Source: an uncultured Bacteroidota bacterium
GTDB taxonomy: Bacteria; Bacteroidota; Bacteroidia; Chitinophagales; Chitinophagaceae
Direction: 5' to 3'
NCBI GenBank assembly: GCA_903819975.1
Contig: CAIJFI010000002.1
Coordinates: 120,626 to 184,625, forward strand
Length of the DNA: 64,000 nt
Shown: piece after piece, positions 33,994 to 43,510 of the stretch
Layout of the letters: each line of letters begins with the position of its first letter
Numbering within the stretch: position 1 is the stretch's first letter
Notes under the pieces: model-generated
Told to the model about the DNA's origin: nothing
Databases searched by the model: none
The model's input: only the letters and a program-made list of their open reading frames with translations
Translations under genes and position numbers: made by a program

Positions 33994-36372
33994 ATGAAAA
34001 GATTTATTATCGGGCTACTTTTAATTTTAACTTTTGGCATGACCCAAAATACAATTGCACAAACTACCAAGGATGCTAGTTTGACAGTTGAAAAAATAAT
34101 GAAAGACATTAAATGGATTGGTGCCCCTCCTAGCAATATTAGCTGGACATGGGATAGCAAGGCAGTTATATTTAGCTGGAATCCGGATAAAAACATTGCT
34201 GACTCTTTTTACATTTATAAATTAAATAGTAAACAACCCGAAAAATTAAATTACAACGAAGCCCTTAAATACAAAGCAATTAATGCTGGCAAGTATAATA
34301 AAAACTATAACCAAATTGTTTATAACTACAAAGGTGATATCTATTTATTAAATACAGTTACAGGGGTTACCACGCCTATTACCCAAACCGAAGAACAAGA
34401 AAGTAATCCTAGCTTTATTAACAATGACGAATGGGTGGTGTTTCATAAAAACAGAAATATATATGCTTGGCAAATTAAAACTGGTCTAACTAAACAGCTT
34501 ACCAACTTTGTTAAGGACGCAGAAAGAGCACCAAAAAACAGCACGAATCCTCAGGACGTTTTTTTAAACAACCAATCATTAACTAATTCAAGTGTTTTAC
34601 AATGGCGTAAGAAAAAGAAAGAAGCTAGAGATAGTTTTTTAGAACAAAATAAAGAAAAAGCTTTAGCAAAAGCCATAGCTATTGGTGATAAACAATTGAC
34701 TAATGCAGAAGCAAGTAACTCTGGGTCTTTTGTGTTGTATACTTTATTTACGCCTGATGCTTCTAAAACAACCATTGTACCTTCTTATGTAACGGAATCG
34801 GGCTATACCACAGACATTCCAGGACGTGAGAAAGTAGGTCATGGACAAGGCGTTTCAGAGTCTTTCATTTACAATAAAATTTTAGACACTACTTATGCTA
34901 TTAAATTAGATTCAATTCCAGGCAGTATGGATAAGCCAGATTATACTAAGGACTATGCTACTCAAAAAGACAAAAAAGCGAGTGTTCGAAAACTATGGAT
35001 TAGCGAAGTATACTGGAATGAAAGCAATGACCTTGCAATTGTTGATATTAGATCGGTAGATAACAAAGACCGATGGATTATGTCTTTGGATCCAAGTACC
35101 GCAAAATTGACTTTAATTAACCGTCAAAGAGACGAAGCTTGGGTAGGTGGCCCAGGAAATAGTAGTTACCGAGCTAATGCAGGTTGGCTTAACGACCACA
35201 GTTTTTATTTTCAGAGTGAGCAAACAGGCTATTCGCATTTATACACTTATGATATAAATACAAAAATTACAACTGCATTAACTAAAGGTAATTACGAAGT
35301 ACAAGATGCTGTTTTATCAAAAAATAAAAAAGCATTTTATATTTTAACCAACGAAGTACACCCTGGTCAACAGAACTGGTATAAATTAACTATTGAAGGA
35401 TTAACAAAAGAAAAATTCACTAATAAAGTGGGCACCTATGAAGTGAGTATGTCGCCTGACGAAAAAACAATTGCGTACCGTTATTCTTATATCAACAAAC
35501 CTTGGGAACTTTTCATTCAAGAAAATAAAAACACGTCCAATATTGCGCAAGTAACTTTTAAAGCTGCAAGCGATGAGTTTAAACAATACCCTTGGAGAGA
35601 GAATAAAATTTTCACAATAACTGCTAGAGACGGTCAACCAATTTACGCGCGCTTATATGAACCAAAAACAGGTACTAAAAATAATGCTGCAGTTATTTTT
35701 GTACATGGTGCTGGCTACTTACAAAATGTTCATTTTGGATGGAGCAATAATTACCCGCGCGAATACATGTTTAATAACTTATTAGCTGATAAAGGTTATA
35801 CAGTTATTGATATTGACTACCGCGGAAGTTCGGGTTATGGTAGAGATTGGAGAACTGGCATTTACCGATTTATGGGTGGCAAGGATTTAGACGATGAAGT
35901 AGACGCAGCTAAATATTTAGTAAGTAATTTAGGTATAGATAGTACACGCATTGGCATGTATGGTGGGAGCTATGGTGGGTTTATGACCCTAATGGCTTTA
36001 TTCACGCAGCCGGATTTAATTAAAGCGGGTGCTGCCTTAAGACCAGTGACCGATTGGGCACATTATAATCATGGTTACACATCAGATATTTTAAATGAGC
36101 CGGCAACAGACTCTATAGCCTATGCTCGTTCCTCTCCTATTAACTTTGCTGCAGGTTTAAAAAATAACTTACTTATTTGTCATGGTATGATTGATGTAAA
36201 TGTTCATTACCAAGATGCAGTAAGATTAGCGCAAAAATTAATTGAAATTGGGAAAGACAATTGGGAACTAGCTTCTTATCCAATGGAAGATCATGGTTTT
36301 GTTGAACCAAGTAGCTGGACAGATGAATACAAGAGAATTTTAAAACTATTTGATACCAAGCTAGCGAAATAA
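33994..36372 (+). CDS. secreted S9 family prolyl oligopeptidase/dipeptidyl peptidase
   Basis: A 792-residue enzyme with a signal peptide (about 1-23). A beta-propeller (about 45-520) carries Trp/Asp blades such as WTWDSKAVIFSWNP. The alpha/beta hydrolase domain has Ser659 in GGSYGGFM, Asp734 in GMIDVNVHY and His767 in DHGFVEP. It is of the DPP4/S9B-C type. The three genes 31136-36372 form a likely operon for breaking down extracellular or periplasmic peptides, with each enzyme having a signal peptide. Confidence 0.93.
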   Translation: MKRFIIGLLLILTFGMTQNTIAQTTKDASLTVEKIMKDIKWIGAPPSNISWTWDSKAVIFSWNPDKNIADSFYIYKLNSKQPEKLNYNEALKYKAINAGKYNKNYNQIVYNYKGDIYLLNTVTGVTTPITQTEEQESNPSFINNDEWVVFHKNRNIYAWQIKTGLTKQLTNFVKDAERAPKNSTNPQDVFLNNQSLTNSSVLQWRKKKKEARDSFLEQNKEKALAKAIAIGDKQLTNAEASNSGSFVLYTLFTPDASKTTIVPSYVTESGYTTDIPGREKVGHGQGVSESFIYNKILDTTYAIKLDSIPGSMDKPDYTKDYATQKDKKASVRKLWISEVYWNESNDLAIVDIRSVDNKDRWIMSLDPSTAKLTLINRQRDEAWVGGPGNSSYRANAGWLNDHSFYFQSEQTGYSHLYTYDINTKITTALTKGNYEVQDAVLSKNKKAFYILTNEVHPGQQNWYKLTIEGLTKEKFTNKVGTYEVSMSPDEKTIAYRYSYINKPWELFIQENKNTSNIAQVTFKAASDEFKQYPWRENKIFTITARDGQPIYARLYEPKTGTKNNAAVIFVHGAGYLQNVHFGWSNNYPREYMFNNLLADKGYTVIDIDYRGSSGYGRDWRTGIYRFMGGKDLDDEVDAAKYLVSNLGIDSTRIGMYGGSYGGFMTLMALFTQPDLIKAGAALRPVTDWAHYNHGYTSDILNEPATDSIAYARSSPINFAAGLKNNLLICHGMIDVNVHYQDAVRLAQKLIEIGKDNWELASYPMEDHGFVEPSSWTDEYKRILKLFDTKLAK

Positions 36373-36400
36373 GCTAAAGTGTCATTAATGATATTCTATT

Positions 36401-36435
36401 AAACTAAATAGGCGCCTGCGGCGCCTATTTAGTTT
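36401..36435. terminator. perfect 16-bp hairpin between convergent genes
   Basis: Arms 36401-36416 and 36420-36435 pair without mismatch around a 3-nt loop. It lies between the stop of the S9 peptidase and the stop of the minus-strand synthase, so it can act on both transcripts. There is only a short TTTAGTTTG tail. Confidence 0.75.
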
Positions 36436-36459
36436 GTATTAAGTAAGGCTTTTGTAAAT

Positions 36460-39400
36460 CTATTCTCTATCTAAAATATCTTTCACATTTCCTGTACGTT
36501 TTAGTACACCCCACTCCTGTAATTCCCCTTTAATTGCACGCTTAATGGCTTTAAAGAATACATACATCATGAGCCATCTATAAATAAGGCGCTGAGGAAC
36601 TAGCCATATTAGTTTGAATGGATTTTCTTTTTCAAATGCAAATGCAATTGATGCAATTAAAGCATCTACAATTACATATATTAAGAAGTAAAATGCAATC
36701 TTACCTCCATTACCAGTGCACAATGCAACAACCATTAAGAAGTCCGCAATTGGCGACAATAATGGAATGATATATTTAAACAATAGCATGTCGGGTAATG
36801 CCACCCAACCTAATGCCTTATTTGTATTATTAAACATCATGTACTTATGCTTCCAAAATGTTTGCATCACACCAAAACTCCATCTAACTCTTTGTTTCAA
36901 AAATTGTCTCAAGTGTTCAGGCACTTCGGTATAAGCATAGGCCTTTGGTTCATTAGCGACAAGATAACCAGCTTTAATAATACGCATTGTAATATCGCAG
37001 TCCTCGGCTAAGGTGTCTGTAGTAAAGCCGCCAGCTTCAATTAAAGCATCTTTTTTAAACGCACCAATTGCACCAGGGATAACTGTAATCGCATTTAAAT
37101 AGGCAAATCCTTTACGATCAAAATTTTGACTTGTTATATATTCAATACTTTGCCATTTAGTAAGCAGGTTTACTTCATTACCCACAATAACTGAACCAGC
37201 CACAGCACCCACTTCCTGACCATCTTTATTTAATGGATTGGAGAAATTACGCATTAACTTAGAAACAGCATCTGAAGCCAACTTAGTATCTGCATCTATA
37301 CATACCACATAGTCGGCATGTGATTGTCCTATGCCATATTGCAATGCAGAAGCTTTGCCTCCATTTTGTTTAGTGAATACTTTTACTAATGGATTATTTG
37401 CAAATGCTTTGCTAACAATTTCATAGGTTTTATCCTTACTTCCATCATCTACGAATATAATTTCAAAATCGGGATAGTCACATTTTAATAAATTCTGTAG
37501 AGAAGATACCGCATTTACTTCCTCATTATAAGCAGGCACTATGATAGATACGAATGGATGCGCTAATGTACTCTCAATAGCATCTAACTTTAGCTTCTTT
37601 CTTTTTTCCAAAACAGCCATCACACCAATAATGATAATTCTTATGGTACTCAAGGCCAAGAATATCATAAATAAAGCAAAGAAAAAATTACCTCCTAAAT
37701 AAGCAGACTCCGCTAAGAAATAATTTATTTGCAGCCAATAATACTCCTTCCCTTTTGGAATAGTTGGCATTAGATCTTCTGGTTTTTTTCCAAGTAAATC
37801 CGCAACAGTAGTAAATGTGTACCCTTGCGCTTTAAAATATCTTATAATTTTACCTGTTGCATTTACTGTATTCTCTCTGTTTCCTCCTGCATCGTGTAAT
37901 AAAATAATACTACCTGCAATAGAAGTGTCTTCCGGATTGCCAGTATTAATTTTATTTTGATAAATTTTTACAACCCTATCAAAAATAGTATCGTTTCTGT
38001 ACTCGTTAATCGGTATTTGCCAATCCTCTGGATCAATACTCTCGCCTACGGTGATATAGTTTTTTTGTCGACTAAGTGCAATAGGCGCCAATTCCTCGTA
38101 TTTGCCTGGCTCACTATCTGCATTAAATGGAGCTCTAAATAAAATAGTGCTATGTCCTGTGATACACTCAATAAGTAAACGAGTTGCATCCATCTCTAAG
38201 CCAGCCCACTGCTTACTCACCTTACTCATGTCCTGATGTGTAAATGTATGGTTGCCTATTTCATGTCCTTCTCTAAAAATTCTTTTTATAAGAGGGATAT
38301 TATTTTCCGCTTGATACCCTACTACAAAAAAAGTAGCAGGCACATGATAATATGCAAGGGTATCTAATATTTGCTTAGTGTATTTTGGATCGGGCCCATC
38401 GTCAAATGTTAATACTAATTTTTTCTTAGGAGTTGCCCCAAAACGACGTATCACATATGTTGAAGGAAGTTTATCATAATACTCTTCGGCAATTAACATA
38501 GAAGTTGTATCAATCTCACTTCGTATAAATCCATCCTCTGGCGAAGCTATAATATCAAGTATTTCTCCATCTCCTACAAAGTCTGGCGCACTACCCGCTT
38601 TGATTTTATTAAAGCCAACAAAGTCAAATGATTTTAATGCAGATTTAGTCATTGGCTTGTCATAAAAAGACCATAGTCTCACATCCTCGCCTCCTAGACG
38701 CCATAGCACGGTCCCCGCTAAATTAATTTCGGTTGCAAAACGAATAGAATTAAAATTAGTAGCTGCGTCAACAAAATATACTTTATGCAAATGATCCTCA
38801 CTATCATAATATTGATAGTATAAATTATAAGAATCGTTATCATAATCAATTTTAGCTTCACTATTTCTTGCATTCGCAATAGCTTGTTGATAAGTTACAT
38901 CAAATTGTTTGATCACTTTTTCCTTCTTACTCATTTGCCAATCATGACCAAATGCTGGTATTGCCAAAATAATTTTGTTGGCAGGCATTTTTTGTGATGC
39001 ATCAATTACAGCAGCTTCAATCCATTTTTGAGAGCTATTAGGACCTGGCTTAGAATCTCCATTATGTTGATCGTAAGCCATTAAAATTAGATAGTCATTG
39101 TATTTGCTTAAAGCCGAAAAATTATAGTCATCATTAAATGGGATTACATCCTGAGAAACTAATAAGCCTTGTGAATGCAATTGCTCGTACAAAGATTTTT
39201 GGAATGCAATTAATGGCGCATCATTTTCCAACATCAATTCTTCAAAGTCAATATTTACTCCAATGAAATTATATTTTTTTAGAGTTGCAATAATATCATT
39301 AATAAGCCTTTGCTTTTTAGCTGGATTATTAATAATACGCTTTACAGTTTCTCCTCTAAATAATGTTTTATAGTTATTGGTTAAAAGTGGCATGATTTTC

Positions 39401-39924
39401 ACACCAGCTTCCTGCATTACTTTTAATGCCTTTGTATCGATAGTATTATACAAAGTGTCCGAAGTTGGATCTATAAACATCCACTCAGGCAAAATCAGAT
39501 TTAAATGCTTTATGTTTTGTTGCAATGAATTGAAAGACTGAGAGGCATCCCAGTTTACATAAAAGGCTGCTCTGATTCCCAAACTATCACTAAAATATTT
39601 TGAAGTTGACAAGTCCAATGGTTTACTCAAAACCTGTCCACAACCCTGTCCCTTTGCCCATTTATTACCTATGGCTCTTTTAAACCCTTTGTATTCTCTT
39701 TCTAATTTACTTTCTCTGTAATTGTCGGTAGTATCTGTGAGCACCTTTTTAATTGCCGATCCTTCCAATGGAATATCAGGCTGATTCTTATTCATCTGAT
39801 AAATGCCAACAGCTATAATTAAACCAAAAATGGGTAATAAAAACAAAAAAGCACGAAGTCCCCATTTGGTCCTCTGCCATCTAGATTTATTCTTAGACTG
39901 AAATATCTGCGGGTTATGCTCCAT
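36460..39924 (-). CDS. fusion of GH18-like, CE4 polysaccharide deacetylase and GT2 synthase
   Basis: A 1154-residue membrane protein. After a first membrane segment (about 22-43) comes a GH18-like domain (about 105-430) with FIGVNIDFEEL, whose acidic pair fits the catalytic DxxDxDxE site. A CE4/NodB deacetylase domain (about 500-710) follows, with LTFDDGPDPKY and the metal-binding NHTFTHQDM. Next are a membrane segment (about 745-775) and a GT2 domain (about 790-1040) with IIVPAYNEE, FVDDGSKD, DADTKL, EDCD and QRVRWSFG (QxxRW). Several C-terminal helices follow. The order suggests synthesis of a beta-linked N-acetylhexosamine polymer, with deacetylation and trimming outside. A GT39 gene lies 20 nt upstream. 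Confidence 0.9.
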   Translation of the reverse strand: MEHNPQIFQSKNKSRWQRTKWGLRAFLFLLPIFGLIIAVGIYQMNKNQPDIPLEGSAIKKVLTDTTDNYRESKLEREYKGFKRAIGNKWAKGQGCGQVLSKPLDLSTSKYFSDSLGIRAAFYVNWDASQSFNSLQQNIKHLNLILPEWMFIDPTSDTLYNTIDTKALKVMQEAGVKIMPLLTNNYKTLFRGETVKRIINNPAKKQRLINDIIATLKKYNFIGVNIDFEELMLENDAPLIAFQKSLYEQLHSQGLLVSQDVIPFNDDYNFSALSKYNDYLILMAYDQHNGDSKPGPNSSQKWIEAAVIDASQKMPANKIILAIPAFGHDWQMSKKEKVIKQFDVTYQQAIANARNSEAKIDYDNDSYNLYYQYYDSEDHLHKVYFVDAATNFNSIRFATEINLAGTVLWRLGGEDVRLWSFYDKPMTKSALKSFDFVGFNKIKAGSAPDFVGDGEILDIIASPEDGFIRSEIDTTSMLIAEEYYDKLPSTYVIRRFGATPKKKLVLTFDDGPDPKYTKQILDTLAYYHVPATFFVVGYQAENNIPLIKRIFREGHEIGNHTFTHQDMSKVSKQWAGLEMDATRLLIECITGHSTILFRAPFNADSEPGKYEELAPIALSRQKNYITVGESIDPEDWQIPINEYRNDTIFDRVVKIYQNKINTGNPEDTSIAGSIILLHDAGGNRENTVNATGKIIRYFKAQGYTFTTVADLLGKKPEDLMPTIPKGKEYYWLQINYFLAESAYLGGNFFFALFMIFLALSTIRIIIIGVMAVLEKRKKLKLDAIESTLAHPFVSIIVPAYNEEVNAVSSLQNLLKCDYPDFEIIFVDDGSKDKTYEIVSKAFANNPLVKVFTKQNGGKASALQYGIGQSHADYVVCIDADTKLASDAVSKLMRNFSNPLNKDGQEVGAVAGSVIVGNEVNLLTKWQSIEYITSQNFDRKGFAYLNAITVIPGAIGAFKKDALIEAGGFTTDTLAEDCDITMRIIKAGYLVANEPKAYAYTEVPEHLRQFLKQRVRWSFGVMQTFWKHKYMMFNNTNKALGWVALPDMLLFKYIIPLLSPIADFLMVVALCTGNGGKIAFYFLIYVIVDALIASIAFAFEKENPFKLIWLVPQRLIYRWLMMYVFFKAIKRAIKGELQEWGVLKRTGNVKDILDRE

Positions 39925-39944
39925 AAATGGTTACAAAATTACGC

Positions 39945-41465
39945 TTATTTTGACGTACATAAGTAGATAACCCCATCGTTAAATTTGCCAATTATTTGCA
40001 AATTTTTCGTGGATGCAACTTCTTGCAAAGTTAAAACCTCTGGATTATCCTCGTTGTTGAACCAAATGAGGAGCTGTGAAGGCATTTTGTTGAACTCATT
40101 GACCAAATGCTGGTACTTTCTCTCGGGTAAAATTTGAACATGTTGTTGGGTCCTAAAATACACCGCATGCGCTGCATTAGAGTAGATAGTCTTGTCTTCC
40201 TTAAAAAAAGAAGGGTTTGTATTTAGATAATTAAGGAGCCCGCTGTTTACCATCCAATCGTCATCGCTATAGCCCCCAATGCCCCCTTCTTTGTTTTCCA
40301 AATAAGTGACATGATATGCATTTGCATATTGAGATATAGTAGCAAAAGATACTAGCAAAAATAGCAGGGTAAATGCAATTCGAACCTTTTTTGTCAAAGC
40401 CAATCTTAAAATACTAGCCAAGTAAAAACTAATAGTTAAAATACAAGGGATATAAAAAGGAGACAGCAACCTATTATTAATAGTTTCAAATCGAGAAAGC
40501 GTTGCTACTGCCAACATAAAAAAGGAATACATTAATGTAAATCCAACTGCAATTTTTTCATAGGTATGATGCTCTTTAGCACTCCATAATCTATATAAAA
40601 AAACAAACCCAATAATTGTCAAAAAGAGGAAACCTAAAATAATAGAATAAGCACCTGTATGATTTGAAAATGGCAGCCAGTCACTTAATACTAACCCATA
40701 GTATTTTAAATTTACTAAAAAGGGCGTTACTCCTTTTTGCCTATTACCCGTTAATGTTTGTGTTAAAGAAGCATTGCGTAACAAATTAATCACAAATAAT
40801 GAAATAGAAATTAATCCATATACTAATGCATGTGTGAATTTCTTTTCCCATTTCAAGTTTCTATTCAATAAAATTAAAAGCCCCCCTGTTGCAAGAATGG
40901 ACACACCTGCAAGCCTTGTCTCTGCTGTAATTGCCGAAATCAATGCCATAATGAGCAAATGCTTTATAGTTAATTTTTCAAAATATAGTTTACTACAATA
41001 CATAAATATTATTACTTCTGTAATAAACAAAGTCTCCGACCATAACATTGTATACACTTCCAATAAACCTGGGCTAGAGGAAATAATTAACAGCACCAAC
41101 CATTTAAGCCATTTGGTATGATTTGACTGTTCCAATATGAGACCACTTATAAAAATAGTAATGCCAAATAATATTGCATTAAAAATAGGCATTACTTTTA
41201 AAAACAATACCCCAAAAACTAACTTAACTAATGACAAGGTGATAGGATAAAAAACCGGAAACATTACAAAGGGCATATTGTCAAATTGATAAAACCCTTT
41301 GCCAGCTAAAAAACTATCGGCGGTACTCATATAATAAATGGAATCAGGAGAAATTCCAAGGCCGCTATGACTAGTTAACAATATGACAAGAACAAATCCT
41401 ATTAAAGCAGCAAATAAAGAGTCGATATTAGATTTAAGCAATTTCAAGTTGAAATATTTAACCAA
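39945..41465 (-). CDS. GT39-like membrane glycosyltransferase
   Basis: A 506-residue protein with about 11 hydrophobic helices. The first loop has GISPDSIYYMSTADSFLAGKGFY, the GT39/ArnT-type motif with an Asp near helix 1, and the C-terminal 90 residues form a small soluble domain. The enzyme class uses a polyprenyl-phosphate sugar. It is the first gene of a two-gene operon with the GH18-CE4-GT2 fusion, so the two may build or decorate the same polymer. Divergent from the symporter. Confidence 0.8.
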   Translation of the reverse strand: MVKYFNLKLLKSNIDSLFAALIGFVLVILLTSHSGLGISPDSIYYMSTADSFLAGKGFYQFDNMPFVMFPVFYPITLSLVKLVFGVLFLKVMPIFNAILFGITIFISGLILEQSNHTKWLKWLVLLIISSSPGLLEVYTMLWSETLFITEVIIFMYCSKLYFEKLTIKHLLIMALISAITAETRLAGVSILATGGLLILLNRNLKWEKKFTHALVYGLISISLFVINLLRNASLTQTLTGNRQKGVTPFLVNLKYYGLVLSDWLPFSNHTGAYSIILGFLFLTIIGFVFLYRLWSAKEHHTYEKIAVGFTLMYSFFMLAVATLSRFETINNRLLSPFYIPCILTISFYLASILRLALTKKVRIAFTLLFLLVSFATISQYANAYHVTYLENKEGGIGGYSDDDWMVNSGLLNYLNTNPSFFKEDKTIYSNAAHAVYFRTQQHVQILPERKYQHLVNEFNKMPSQLLIWFNNEDNPEVLTLQEVASTKNLQIIGKFNDGVIYLCTSK

Positions 41466-41576
41466 AAATACATTGTTTACACTAAAAAAAACAAAGCTTT
41501 CTTGCTCCTATTTTGCATTTAGATATTGGCTTTTAATAGTAACTTTAGTACCTACCTACTTAATCGCCAAAACGCT

Positions 41577-43028
41577 ATGAGTGCAAACCTGATTTTATAT
41601 ATTATCCTAGCTTATTTTATACTATTAATGGCCATTGCCAAATTCACCTCTAAACATAGTAAAGCAAATAGTTTTTTTGATGGTGACAAATCCTCTCCAT
41701 GGTTTTTAGTCGCTTTTGGGATGATCGGATCAGGCATTTCGGCAGTTTCTCTCGTTTCTATCCCTGGCAATGTTGGCAACAACCATCTGTACTTTTTTCA
41801 GTTTATACTGGGAACCATTGTGGGCTATTTATTTATTGCTTTTATATTGATTCCCATTTATTACAAACTAAAATTGGTTTCAATTTATAGCTATTTAAAT
41901 ACCCGATTTGGGAATATCACATACAAAACCGGATCTCTGTTCTTTTTGGTTTCACAATCCTTTGGAGCTGCTCTAAGGTTATTACTGTCGGTTAAAATTT
42001 TGCAATACGCATTTTTTGACAGCTTACATATCCCATATTTTTTAACCATATTAATACTATTACTTTTAATATGGCTTTATACCAATAAATCAGGGATAAA
42101 AACAATAGTGTGGACAGATGCATTACAATCCTTCTTTTTAATTACTGTAATGATGGTATCTATTTATACCATCAAAGATTCGCTTCATTTATCTATTTCA
42201 GGCATGTTTAACACAATTGCGAATCATCCTTATTCAAAATTGTTTGACTGGGATATGCACAATGGCTCTAACTTTTTTAAACAGTTTACTTCTGGACTAC
42301 TTATCACCATTGCGCTTGTAGGGTTAGATCAGAGTATGATGCAAAAAACTTTAACCATAAGCAATGTAAAAAGTGCACGCAAAAATGTACTAGCATTTAG
42401 TTTTTTTATAGCAGCTGCACAAACAGTATTCTTAGGGCTTGGCATCTTATTATATCAATATGCTAGCACTAATCATATTGCATTAAGTGTCGAAAATGGG
42501 TTATTCACTAACACCGATGGCTTATACCCTCTTTTAACCATGAACTATTTTGGACAGATAGGCGCCATTGCATTTTTCATTGGTATTGTAGCTTCCACAT
42601 TTGCAAGCATCGATTCCTGTATTGCTGCTTTAACCACGTCATTTAGCTATGATTTTATGGATATTGAAAATCAAGCCGAAGAAAAAAAGAAACAAATAAA
42701 AAACAAAGTACTATTAGGTGTAAACCTAGTTATGTTTTTGATTGTTATGGCTTTTTGGAACAGCCAAGGCGCCATAATAAATACCATTTTTACAATAGCC
42801 GGTTATACATATGGGCCCCTCCTAGGATTGTACCTTGTAGGACTATTCTCCAATATCCAGCTTAAAGAAAAATGGACACCAATTGCATGTGTTTTAGCAC
42901 CTATGTTAACTTGGGTTTTAAATTATTACGCTGTAGCTTGGCTTCAATTTGATTTTGGATTTATGAATATTTTAATCACAGCACTAATCACAATTTTGTT
43001 TTTAGTAAGCATTAAAAAAAATAAATAA
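41577..43028 (+). CDS. sodium:solute symporter (SSS family)
   Basis: A 483-residue protein of 12-13 helices. It starts MSANLILYIILAYFILLMAIAKFTSKH and has SSPWFLVAFGMIGSGISAVSLVSIPG, the Na-site segment typical of the family, then GVQ-type LVGLDQSMMQKTLT. The frame is open upstream to 41526, but the sequence there is not hydrophobic and the ATG at 41577 gives the family start. The substrate is unknown; the murQ/anmK genes downstream make an amino sugar possible. It overlaps the GNAT by one base. Confidence 0.9.
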   Translation: MSANLILYIILAYFILLMAIAKFTSKHSKANSFFDGDKSSPWFLVAFGMIGSGISAVSLVSIPGNVGNNHLYFFQFILGTIVGYLFIAFILIPIYYKLKLVSIYSYLNTRFGNITYKTGSLFFLVSQSFGAALRLLLSVKILQYAFFDSLHIPYFLTILILLLLIWLYTNKSGIKTIVWTDALQSFFLITVMMVSIYTIKDSLHLSISGMFNTIANHPYSKLFDWDMHNGSNFFKQFTSGLLITIALVGLDQSMMQKTLTISNVKSARKNVLAFSFFIAAAQTVFLGLGILLYQYASTNHIALSVENGLFTNTDGLYPLLTMNYFGQIGAIAFFIGIVASTFASIDSCIAALTTSFSYDFMDIENQAEEKKKQIKNKVLLGVNLVMFLIVMAFWNSQGAIINTIFTIAGYTYGPLLGLYLVGLFSNIQLKEKWTPIACVLAPMLTWVLNYYAVAWLQFDFGFMNILITALITILFLVSIKKNK

Positions 43029-43510
43029 TGCCCTCCCAAATTATTAAAACACAATCCCCTATTCATTTTGAAACCTGTGCACAATACATGGCAGTATCGG
43101 AACCATGGATTAGTTTACAAATGAATTATGAGCAGTGCCTTCAAGCATTTGATGGCGATTTTAGAGAAGTATACATTCTTATGGAAACGGAAACGATTCA
43201 GGGATTTGTGATTATACAGCCCAAAGGATCCTTTAAGGGATATATCCAAACCATTTGTGTGAACCCAAATACCAGAGGAAAAGGTTATGGAACCGAACTA
43301 TTAAAATTCTCAGAAGAAATTATCTCAAACTACTCGCCTAATATATTTATTTGCGTTTCGGACTTTAATAAATCAGCTTTAAAACTTTATTTAAAATTTG
43401 GCTTTGAAGTTATAGGGGAACTTAAGGATTTTGTAAAAGCAGGTTTTACTGAAATATTATTACGTAAAACAAAAGGACCAATTGTAGATTACACTAATAA
43501 CAAATTTTAA
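43028..43510 (+). CDS. GNAT family N-acetyltransferase
   Basis: A 160-residue GNAT with the acetyl-CoA loop VNPNTRGKGYGTELLKF (about 77-93) and the beta-bulge region FICVSDFNKSALKLYLKFGFEVIGEL. The ATG shares its A with the symporter stop (TAATG). It is immediately followed by the serine hydrolase gene with no gap. A free amino group in muropeptides, amino sugars or another small molecule could be the acceptor. Confidence 0.9.
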   Translation: MPSQIIKTQSPIHFETCAQYMAVSEPWISLQMNYEQCLQAFDGDFREVYILMETETIQGFVIIQPKGSFKGYIQTICVNPNTRGKGYGTELLKFSEEIISNYSPNIFICVSDFNKSALKLYLKFGFEVIGELKDFVKAGFTEILLRKTKGPIVDYTNNKF

